Source: Nanobdellota archaeon (GTDB lineage: Archaea; Nanobdellota; Nanobdellia; Woesearchaeales; GW2011-AR9). Taken from it: a DNA stretch of 10,603 bases. The translations under genes were made by a program, and so were the position numbers. Below, one piece after another: positions 5,426 to 10,603 of the stretch (its first letter is position 1; every line of letters starts with the position of its first letter). Under the pieces are notes generated by a model. The model did no database searches and had not been told where the DNA came from. It was given only the letters and a program-made list of their open reading frames with translations. The stretch covers positions 1 to 10,603 of the forward strand of contig JAUYPT010000066.1 in the NCBI GenBank assembly GCA_030695685.1. The letters run 5' to 3'.

Positions 5426-5918
5426 AAAACAAGTCAACAATGGAAGAATCCACATTACGCCTTTTAACCCTGACCAGCTGAACCCTAATAGTTATAATTT
5501 CTGCCTTGGAGATACGTTAAAAATGTATCAAGACAACGTTCTCGACCCGCAGAAAGAAAATATATTTATTGAAGTAAAAATTCCTGAAACAGGATTTCTT
5601 CTAGAGCCAGGCAGGCTTTATCTCGGACATACAATTGAGGAGATGGGTTCTGATTATTACGTTCCGACAATGCAGGCGCGCAGTTCTGTGGGCAGGTTAG
5701 GGTTATTTATCTATCTCAATTCCGGGCTTGGTGATATCGGCTTTAAACGGCAATGGACATTAGAATTGCACGCCGTGCAGCCGCTGATTGTCTATCCAGG
5801 AATGAAGATTGGACAAATGCTGTTCTGGAATGTTGATGGGGAAATTATATTATATACTGGAAAATATAAAAACAGCACAGGAGCAGAAACAAGCCAGATC
5901 TGGAAAGATTTTAGATGA
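5400..5918 (+). CDS. dcd: dCTP deaminase family protein (dCTP deaminase, possibly bifunctional with dUTPase)
   Basis: This 172-residue enzyme has the trimeric dUTPase/Dcd fold. The signature LNPNSYNFCLG is at 28-37, RSSVGRLGLF at 94-103, GDIGFKRQWTLEL at 111-123 with the presumed catalytic Glu122, and a C-terminal glycine-rich tail (KYKNSTGAETSQIWKDF) that closes over the phosphates. It makes dUTP from dCTP or, in archaeal bifunctional forms, dUMP directly; the sequence does not let me choose. The loop differs from the common IDPGFxG form: Pro is replaced by Ile, and Arg-Gln stands where Gly is usual. It is slightly shorter than the E. coli enzyme (193 residues). It feeds dUMP to ThyA, encoded 465 bases downstream. 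The stop lies three bases from the opposing Cys-rich gene. Confidence 0.88.
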   Translation: MILTGTEIEKQVNNGRIHITPFNPDQLNPNSYNFCLGDTLKMYQDNVLDPQKENIFIEVKIPETGFLLEPGRLYLGHTIEEMGSDYYVPTMQARSSVGRLGLFIYLNSGLGDIGFKRQWTLELHAVQPLIVYPGMKIGQMLFWNVDGEIILYTGKYKNSTGAETSQIWKDFR

Positions 5919-5921
5919 GAA

Positions 5922-6254
5922 TTAACGAAGGCAAGCGCCGTTCCTGCAGCCTTTCTCGCAGGGTGCAGGACGAGCAGTCAAGTCTGCTTTAGAACTACTT
6001 TTACATTCGTACTGATATAGTTTATCGCCTCTACAGTAATCACTGTAACGGGCAATCCCTATTTGAGCATAGCCTTTAACATAACGGTCATTGCTAGAAT
6101 CAGTATCGACACAGTTCTTCACACGCATCTTTTCCGACATAAAAATAGGTGCACCTTGCAAATTTCCCCCTTTCAGCGACAGGGCAACAATAGCAATGAC
6201 AGCAATAATGACAAAAATAACGACGTAAGAATGATTAAATCTTTTTTTAGACAT
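5922..6254 (-). CDS. Small membrane-anchored Cys-rich extracytoplasmic protein
   Basis: The protein is 110 residues. A basic start (MSKKRFNHS) precedes one hydrophobic helix at about 10-27 with no obvious cleavage site, so it is probably an N-in anchor with the rest outside. The external part has six Cys (48, 74, 84, 99, 103, 108) in the arrangement NCVDTDSSNDRYVKG, DYCRG, YECKSS and APCEKGCRNGAC, which suggests three disulfides. This CVDTD...YVKG...DYC...CxxGCxNGAC layout resembles short extracellular repeats that recur in surface proteins of DPANN archaea; here there is one copy. The function is unknown. A good ribosome binding site (GAGGT) and a TATA-like palindrome precede it, so it is its own transcription unit, divergent from thyA. 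Confidence 0.75.
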   Translation of the reverse strand: MSKKRFNHSYVVIFVIIAVIAIVALSLKGGNLQGAPIFMSEKMRVKNCVDTDSSNDRYVKGYAQIGIARYSDYCRGDKLYQYECKSSSKADLTARPAPCEKGCRNGACLR

Positions 6255-6259
6255 AACTG

Positions 6260-6264
6260 ACCTC
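6260..6264 (-). promoter_or_regulatory. Ribosome binding site GAGGT for the Cys-rich gene
   Basis: On the minus strand AGAGGTC precedes the ATG (6254-6252) with a five-base spacer after GAGGT, confirming the start call. It implies a leadered message, in contrast to the apparently leaderless thyA on the other strand. Confidence 0.7.
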
Positions 6265-6294
6265 TTTTGACTTAATGTAGAGTAATCTCTCTAA

Positions 6295-6304
6295 ATTTAT
6301 AAAT
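6295..6304 (-). promoter_or_regulatory. TATA-like palindrome ATTTATAAAT for the Cys-rich gene
   Basis: The ten-base perfect palindrome lies 41-50 bases before the minus-strand start. A TATA box there would start transcription about 20 bases before the ATG, enough for the ribosome binding site at 6260-6264. Being symmetrical it could in principle also work toward thyA, but it is too far away (80 bases). Confidence 0.5.
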
Positions 6305-6350
6305 GTTGCTTTTTGATGGAGTAAAATAATGGTTCAATGATAATAAACAA

Positions 6351-6359
6351 TATAAATAT
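6351..6359 (+). promoter_or_regulatory. TATA box TATAAATAT for thyA-folA
   Basis: A near-consensus archaeal TATA element is centred about 30 bases before the thyA ATG at 6384, predicting transcription start within a few bases of the start codon. No GAGG-type ribosome binding site precedes the ATG, which fits a leaderless or near-leaderless message. Confidence 0.6.
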
Positions 6360-6383
6360 GATTTACTCAATTTAAGATAGTCC

Positions 6384-7280
6384 ATGAAGCAATATTTAGA
6401 TTTACTGCAACTGATTCTGGATGAAGGCATTTCCAAAAAAGATCGAACAGGTGTTGGAACACGGAGTATTTTCAGCCATCAATTGCACTGTAATTTGGAG
6501 GAAGGGTTTCCATTACTCACAACTAAGAAAGTATTTATCAAAGGAGTCATTCATGAATTGCTCTGGTTTCTAAACGGTGATACCAACATTAAATATCTTG
6601 TTGATAACGACGTTCATATTTGGGATGAGTGGGCATTCCAGCGATATTTACAAAAAAATGGTTTGGAAAGTGCATATTCTCCACAATCTAAGCAATGGAA
6701 TCAAAAAATAAAAAGATTCAAAGAACGAATTAAAGATGATACTAATTTCGCAAGAAAATGGGGAGAATTAGGCCCAGTTTATGGAAAACAATGGCGGGAT
6801 TTTAATGGCATCGATCAAATTGCCAATACCGTTGATGTATTACGCAGTGACCCTGATAACAGACGTATTCTTGTTTCCGCATGGAATCCCCCAGAGATTA
6901 AAAATATGGCTCTCCCACCATGCCACGTTTTATATCAATTCTATGTTGCAGACAATAAATTATCCTGCAAATTAACCCAGCGAACATGTGATGTGTTCTT
7001 AGGCGTTCCATTTAACATTGCGTCATATGCTCTCTTGACAATAATGATGGCACAAGTGACTGGATACAAACCAGGAAAATTCATATGGGATGGTACAAAT
7101 GTTCATATTTACAATAACCATCTTGAGCAAGTTAAAGAACAACTTTCCCGAGAACCACAACCATTACCTACAATGGAGCCTAATTCTGAAGTGAAGGATA
7201 TTTTTGGATTTAGATACGAAGACTTTATATTAACGAATTACAATCCGCATCCTGTTATTAAAGCCCCTATTGCCATTTAA
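6384..7280 (+). CDS. thyA: Thymidylate synthase (folate-dependent, ThyA type)
   Basis: This 298-residue enzyme makes dTMP from dUMP, with methylene-tetrahydrofolate giving both the carbon and the reducing power and leaving dihydrofolate. DRTGVGTRS at 20-28 holds phosphate-binding Arg21. Other landmarks are HIWDEWA at 78-84, DPDNRRILVSAWNP at 156-169, the catalytic cysteine Cys180 in LPPCHVLYQFYV, QRTCDVFLGVPFNIASYAL at 199-217, and VHIYNNHLEQV at 240-250. It ends in IAI, close to the family's conserved C-terminus. Two deviations are visible: the phosphate-binding Ser of QRS is Thr201, and the usual GDAHIY is GTNVHIY. It is about 35 residues longer than E. coli ThyA, owing to a basic insertion around 88-125, as in longer ThyA forms. 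folA follows one base after the stop, giving a thyA-folA operon. Confidence 0.96.
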   Translation: MKQYLDLLQLILDEGISKKDRTGVGTRSIFSHQLHCNLEEGFPLLTTKKVFIKGVIHELLWFLNGDTNIKYLVDNDVHIWDEWAFQRYLQKNGLESAYSPQSKQWNQKIKRFKERIKDDTNFARKWGELGPVYGKQWRDFNGIDQIANTVDVLRSDPDNRRILVSAWNPPEIKNMALPPCHVLYQFYVADNKLSCKLTQRTCDVFLGVPFNIASYALLTIMMAQVTGYKPGKFIWDGTNVHIYNNHLEQVKEQLSREPQPLPTMEPNSEVKDIFGFRYEDFILTNYNPHPVIKAPIAI

Positions 7281-7281
7281 A

Positions 7282-7755
7282 ATGATATCCATAATTGCTG
7301 CAATGACCACGGAAAGAGTTATTGGTAAAGATAACAAGCTTCCTTGGCTTAATATTAAAGAAGATATGGACCATTTTAAAACAGTAACGAGCGGACATTC
7401 TGTCATTATGGGAAGAAAAACGTATGAATCAATTCCTCCAAAATTCCGTCCTCTGCCAAAAAGAGATAATATTATTATCAGCAGTACAATGCCAGAAAAA
7501 GAAGGAATTGATGTTGTCAGAAGTATTGATCAAGCAATCGAAAGAGCAAGAAGCTATAAGAATGAGATATTTATCATTGGAGGAGCTTCCATTTACCAAC
7601 AAGCATTACCAATAACAGAAAGAATGTATCTTTCTGTACTTAAAAAAGAGTATGAAGGAGATACTTATTTTCCTCAGTTTAATGAGGATAACTGGATTGT
7701 AACTTCTCGGAAAGAATGTACTGATTTTGAATTATTAATCTACGATCGAAAGTAA
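7282..7755 (+). CDS. folA: Dihydrofolate reductase
   Basis: This is a 157-residue NADPH-dependent DHFR, which regenerates tetrahydrofolate after ThyA. The start strand ISIIAAMTTERVIGKDNKLPW (2-22) carries the Met20-type loop. Asp28 in IKEDMDHFK is the catalytic acid, one residue further on than in E. coli. VIMGRKTYESIP and FIIGGASIYQQAL are the NADPH-binding segments. The C-terminal pair (MYLSVLKKEYEGDTYFPQF) is standard. I chose the ATG at 7282, one base after the thyA stop; a TTG at 7270 would overlap thyA without benefit. The stop abuts the thioredoxin reductase stop on the other strand with no base between them, leaving no room for a terminator. Confidence 0.95.
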   Translation: MISIIAAMTTERVIGKDNKLPWLNIKEDMDHFKTVTSGHSVIMGRKTYESIPPKFRPLPKRDNIIISSTMPEKEGIDVVRSIDQAIERARSYKNEIFIIGGASIYQQALPITERMYLSVLKKEYEGDTYFPQFNEDNWIVTSRKECTDFELLIYDRK

Positions 7756-8673
7756 TTACTCCTTCTCCGCCAAATACTTTTCCACTTCCATCGCTGCCTG
7801 GCAGCCGGAACCGGCAGCTGTAATCGCCTGTCGGTAGCGGGTATCCTGAACGTCACCCGCAGCAAAGATTCCCGGCACATTTGTTTTCGTAAATCGATCC
7901 GTCTTAATGTACCCCTGTGAATCTACATCAACGAGACCGCTTAAAAAAGAGGTGTTGGGAATATGACCTATCGCCAAAAACACACCGTCAGTTTTAACAG
8001 CAGTCATTTTTCCTGTGTTGAGATTTTTAATTTTTACTGCCGTTACTTTTTTGCCATCACCGATGATTTCCTGCACTTCCGAATCCCAGATTACGGCGCA
8101 TTTTTTATTTTTGAAAAAACGGTTCTGCATAATCTTGCTTGCCTTAAATGAATCTTTACGGTGGATAACAGTTACTTTCGTGGCAAATTTTGTCAAAAAT
8201 TGTGATTCTTCCATCGCAGAATCGCCGCCGCCGATAACAACTACTTCTTTATTTTTAAAAAAGGCGCCGTCACAGGTTGCACAGGTCGTTACTCCCCTGC
8301 CTTTATATTTTTCTTCTGATGGAATCCCTAACCAGCGGGCAGAAGCGCCGGTTGTGATAATGATACTTTCCGTTATAATAGTCTCGCCGGACAATAAAAG
8401 TTTAAAGTGGTGATTGCTCTTTGTAATGCCAGTGACAAAATCGATCTTAAATCTAGCACCAAATCTTGCTGCCTGTTTTTTTGTGATGGTAATTAATTCT
8501 GGTCCCTGAATGCCGTCCGGAAATCCAGGAAAGTTCTCAACATCCGTTGTTAACGTTAATTGCCCACCATCTTCATTACCAGAGATAACAAGAGGCGATA
8601 AATTAGCACGAGCGGTATAAATTGCTGCCGTTAAGCCAGCGATGCCTGTTCCTAAAATGACTACTTTTTCCAT
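7756..8673 (-). CDS. trxB: Thioredoxin reductase (NADPH, flavoprotein)
   Basis: This 305-residue protein is a low-molecular-weight TrxR. The FAD Rossmann motif GTGIAG is at 8-13, the redox-active CATC at 131-134 (Cys131, Cys134), and the NADPH site GGGDSAMEES at 148-157 with HRKD at 171-174 matching the NADPH-type HRRD. A C-terminal FAAGDV segment contacts FAD. It reduces thioredoxin or a glutaredoxin-like partner using NADPH. ATG 8673 gives MEKVVILGTG, the expected beginning; a TTG at 8703 would run into the peptidase gene. It starts ten bases after the stop of the M17 gene with only a weak AGGA upstream, so it is probably translated from the shared message. No thioredoxin gene is in the window. 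Confidence 0.95.
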   Translation of the reverse strand: MEKVVILGTGIAGLTAAIYTARANLSPLVISGNEDGGQLTLTTDVENFPGFPDGIQGPELITITKKQAARFGARFKIDFVTGITKSNHHFKLLLSGETIITESIIITTGASARWLGIPSEEKYKGRGVTTCATCDGAFFKNKEVVVIGGGDSAMEESQFLTKFATKVTVIHRKDSFKASKIMQNRFFKNKKCAVIWDSEVQEIIGDGKKVTAVKIKNLNTGKMTAVKTDGVFLAIGHIPNTSFLSGLVDVDSQGYIKTDRFTKTNVPGIFAAGDVQDTRYRQAITAAGSGCQAAMEVEKYLAEKE

Positions 8674-8683
8674 TTTTGAATAA

Positions 8684-10183
8684 TTATTTTCCTGACTGAT
8701 CAAGAAGATAGTACATCAGCAATCGTACACCAGAACCGGTTGCTCCTTTCTGGACATAATCACCGCTAACAGACCAATAGGCAGAACCGGCAATATCAAC
8801 ATGCACCCATTTTGCCTTTTCCACAAACTTACTTAAGAAAACACCTGCAGTAATTGATCCTGCTTCATAGCCCTTTCCTTTCATGGAAACATTATTTAAA
8901 TCGCTAATCGTGCCGTCCATCCAATCCTGATATTCGTCAAAAAATGGCAATGGCCAGACTCTGTCTCCTGAGTCGATGCCCGCCTTTGTTAATGCTTCAA
9001 GTAAAGAATCATCCTTTCCCATGATGGCAGCAGCATAATATCCGAGAGCAACAACGCAAGCGCCGGTTAAGGTTGCCAGGTCAATAATTATTTCCGGATT
9101 ATAATTTGCTTCTGTATAAGAAATAGCATCGCAGAGTACAAGACGACCTTCAGCATCGGTATTGCCGATCTCAATCGTTTTGCCATTATAGGCGCGGACA
9201 ATATCCCCGGGATGCTGCGCTTTTCCGCTGACCATATTCTCAGCGAGCGGCATGACACCCAGCAGATTCTTTTTTAATCCTAATTCTGCAGCGGCTTTGA
9301 TTGTTCCTAAAACAGCAGCGGCGCCAGCCATGTCTGTCTTCATATCTTCAATATATTTTGTTGGTTTTAAGTTATAACCGCCACTGTCAAACGTAATTCC
9401 TTTACCTACCAACGCCGTGAACGGGCCGCTTTTAGCTCCTTTATATTCCAAGATAACTAACTTAGGCGGTGTTGCACTTCCTTTGCCGACGCCGACAAGG
9501 GCATGTAAGCCTTCTTTCTGCAACTCTTCCATATCCATGACTTTAACGTTAATCATCGGATGGCGTGCCGCAACAGCTTTAGCAGCTTTCTCTAAATAAC
9601 TTGTTGTTACAACCGCAGCAGGTTCATTGACCAAATCTTTGACAAAATTAGTCGTTTCTGCGATAACTCTGCCTTTTTTCAAGCCTTCTCCAAATGCAGC
9701 AGGCGCATGAGTCCACTGTAATGAGACTAATTCTATGTCTTTCATCTTTTCTTTTTTGTCATTGGAAAGATATTTACTGAAAGAATAATTTGCCAATAGC
9801 AGCGCTTCTGCCGACGCCATACCTACTAATTCTTCGCTTAATTTTTTGTGAGATGCTGCTAACTCTACAATATTTGTCGAAAAGGAAAGTAATTTTGCGC
9901 CTTTCACCTGCGTAACTGCTTTTCCGAGAAGTTTCCGCACTTTTTCAATTGTTAACTCTTCTTTCTTTCCCATCCCGATAACCACTATTTTATGGAATGG
10001 TTTCATTTTAGTAGAATAGATTTCTCCAAACTTTGTGGAGAACATTTTTTCTTTCAGAGCATCCTGTAATTCCTGTGCAAGTTCTTTACTATAGGATTTA
10101 TAGTTATCAGTATTCTCTTCAAAAATTCCTAACACCAGCGCCTGCTGGTCTTCACCCAGGGTTTTAGCGGTTATTATTTTCAT
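8684..10183 (-). CDS. pepA: Leucyl aminopeptidase (M17 family)
   Basis: This 499-residue, two-metal cytosolic aminopeptidase removes N-terminal residues from peptides, usually as a hexamer. The N-terminal macro-like domain spans about 1-160 and the catalytic domain 165-495. The metal ligands are Lys261 and Asp266 (VGKGITFDSGG), Asp284 (MKTDMAGA), and Asp343 and Glu345 (NTDAEGR). Lys273 and Arg347 complete the active site. The full set is present, so activity is expected. The ATG at 10183 has GAGG five bases upstream; ATG 10207 is an in-frame but overlapping alternative. M17 is rare in many archaea but known in DPANN genomes, suggesting bacterial ancestry. It follows the reductase gene and precedes trxB in one minus-strand operon. 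Confidence 0.96.
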   Translation of the reverse strand: MKIITAKTLGEDQQALVLGIFEENTDNYKSYSKELAQELQDALKEKMFSTKFGEIYSTKMKPFHKIVVIGMGKKEELTIEKVRKLLGKAVTQVKGAKLLSFSTNIVELAASHKKLSEELVGMASAEALLLANYSFSKYLSNDKKEKMKDIELVSLQWTHAPAAFGEGLKKGRVIAETTNFVKDLVNEPAAVVTTSYLEKAAKAVAARHPMINVKVMDMEELQKEGLHALVGVGKGSATPPKLVILEYKGAKSGPFTALVGKGITFDSGGYNLKPTKYIEDMKTDMAGAAAVLGTIKAAAELGLKKNLLGVMPLAENMVSGKAQHPGDIVRAYNGKTIEIGNTDAEGRLVLCDAISYTEANYNPEIIIDLATLTGACVVALGYYAAAIMGKDDSLLEALTKAGIDSGDRVWPLPFFDEYQDWMDGTISDLNNVSMKGKGYEAGSITAGVFLSKFVEKAKWVHVDIAGSAYWSVSGDYVQKGATGSGVRLLMYYLLDQSGK

Positions 10184-10188
10184 TTTTT

Positions 10189-10192
10189 CCTC
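10189..10192 (-). promoter_or_regulatory. Ribosome binding site GAGG for pepA
   Basis: GTGAGGA on the minus strand includes the TGA stop of the upstream reductase gene (10193-10191), and GAGG lies five bases before ATG 10183. It decides the 10183 start over 10207 and shows translational coupling of the two genes. Confidence 0.7.
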
Positions 10193-10603
10193 ACGAATAG
10201 CGTTCATATTTTATATCTTTTACATCTACTCCTTTCTTCAGCAAAAGCTCTTTTGTCTCGAGTACTAACTCTTTAAGCCCACAGATATAAAAAGTTTTGT
10301 TTTTGAAGTTATTGCCAATGTGTTCTTGCACTCTGCCGGTCTTCCCTTTCCACGATTCCCGGCTTAAAGTTGGAATATAGGCAAAATGAGGATAGTGTGC
10401 TGCCAGCTGCTGTAATTCCTGATGAAGCAGGAGTGTCTGCTGTGTTTTCGTGCCAAAGAGCAACGTAAATTTTGTATCAGGGTGATGCGGAAGATGCTCT
10501 TTAATAATACTGTATAATGGCGCTAACCCCGTTCCGGCACCGATAAAGCAGTGTTCCTGATGCTTGCTTTTTTCATCAAACACAAAAAATCCGAATGGTC
10601 CCT
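10191..10603 (-). CDS. Flavoprotein oxidoreductase, NAD-binding domain (ferredoxin/flavodoxin reductase type), N-terminus beyond window
   Basis: The frame is open to the window edge, so the N-terminal FAD domain is missing. The visible 137 residues begin GPFGFF, the GPxGxF turn that ends the FAD domain of ferredoxin-NADP reductase family members. CFIGAGTGLAPLYSIIKEHL follows, the pyrophosphate-binding GxGTGLAPL of the NAD(P) domain. Next come FTLLFGTKTQQ, the TYLPTLS-like segment AYIPTLSRES, and YICGLKELVLETKELLLKKG with the nicotinamide-site CG. The last residues (IKYERYS) form the usual C-terminal strand ending near the isoalloxazine. A GTG at 10583 is in frame but not the start. The electron partner is unknown; it may be a ferredoxin reductase or part of a larger hydrogenase-like enzyme. 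It heads the visible part of the operon. Confidence 0.85.
   Translation of the reverse strand, partial: GPFGFFVFDEKSKHQEHCFIGAGTGLAPLYSIIKEHLPHHPDTKFTLLFGTKTQQTLLLHQELQQLAAHYPHFAYIPTLSRESWKGKTGRVQEHIGNNFKNKTFYICGLKELVLETKELLLKKGVDVKDIKYERYS

Noticed and set aside
7800..7830. GC-rich palindrome with GCCGGAACCGGC
   Set aside because: It lies within the trxB coding region and is explained by Gly/Ala/Ser codons in the conserved AAGSGCQAAME segment.
8015..8413. Plus-strand 132-codon open frame
   Set aside because: It is antisense to trxB across the CATC and NADPH motifs; low-complexity hydrophobic translation with no support.
1..10603. tRNA, rRNA, CRISPR arrays and insertion sequences
   Set aside because: All non-coding gaps are under 170 bases. 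None shows a cloverleaf, regularly spaced repeats with spacers, or terminal inverted repeats with a transposase. The 49-base tandem pair has no spacer and only two copies.

Overview
The window looks like a compact, AT-rich archaeal chromosome, most probably from a DPANN lineage near Woesearchaeota/Pacearchaeota. The archaeal evidence is a translation factor aIF5A with the hypusine-loop signature, followed directly by a zinc-ribbon ribosomal protein L40e. Start codons sit about 25-30 bases after TATA-like boxes or behind GAGG-type ribosome binding sites. An archaeal-type site-2 protease and a TrmB-like winged-helix regulator fit the same picture. The DPANN placement is an inference. It rests on very tight gene packing, a small membrane-anchored Cys-rich protein of a type common in these genomes, and bacterial-style ThyA, DHFR, M17 peptidase and thioredoxin reductase genes.

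Layout. Bases 1-851 hold the end of a SprT-like zinc peptidase gene, coupled by a one-base overlap to a small protein with a possible Cys/His/Asp catalytic set. Bases 852-1016 are non-coding: a T-run, then two tandem copies of a unit of about 50 bases, each able to fold into a hairpin, then a TATA box. Bases 1017-1572 carry aIF5A and L40e. Bases 1682-2890 encode a membrane site-2 protease, which meets a minus-strand winged-helix/PLD-like regulator (2893-3753) tail to tail. The regulator is divergent from a four-gene plus-strand operon (3830-5918): AAA_28-type P-loop ATPase/kinase, an unrecognised protein, a thymidylate-kinase-like P-loop kinase, and a dCTP deaminase family enzyme. A Cys-rich anchored protein (5922-6254, minus) separates this operon from thyA-folA (6384-7755). 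The rest is a minus-strand operon: NAD-binding part of a ferredoxin/flavodoxin-type reductase (cut by the window end), M17 aminopeptidase, then thioredoxin reductase.

How the genes work together. Bases 4895-7755 contain most of a dTTP supply route. The Dcd-family enzyme makes dUMP or dUTP from dCTP. ThyA methylates dUMP using methylene-tetrahydrofolate. DHFR recycles the dihydrofolate produced. The thymidylate-kinase-like protein may phosphorylate dTMP. The P-loop ATPase and the unrecognised protein share the operon with the first two of these and may act in nucleotide salvage or its control. The flavin reductases in the last operon are redox enzymes that do not obviously belong to this pathway.

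No tRNA, rRNA, CRISPR array, insertion sequence or transposase was seen. The least explained parts are the duplicated hairpin unit before aIF5A, the orphan protein at 4404-4895, and the protease plus putative cysteine-hydrolase pair at the left edge.
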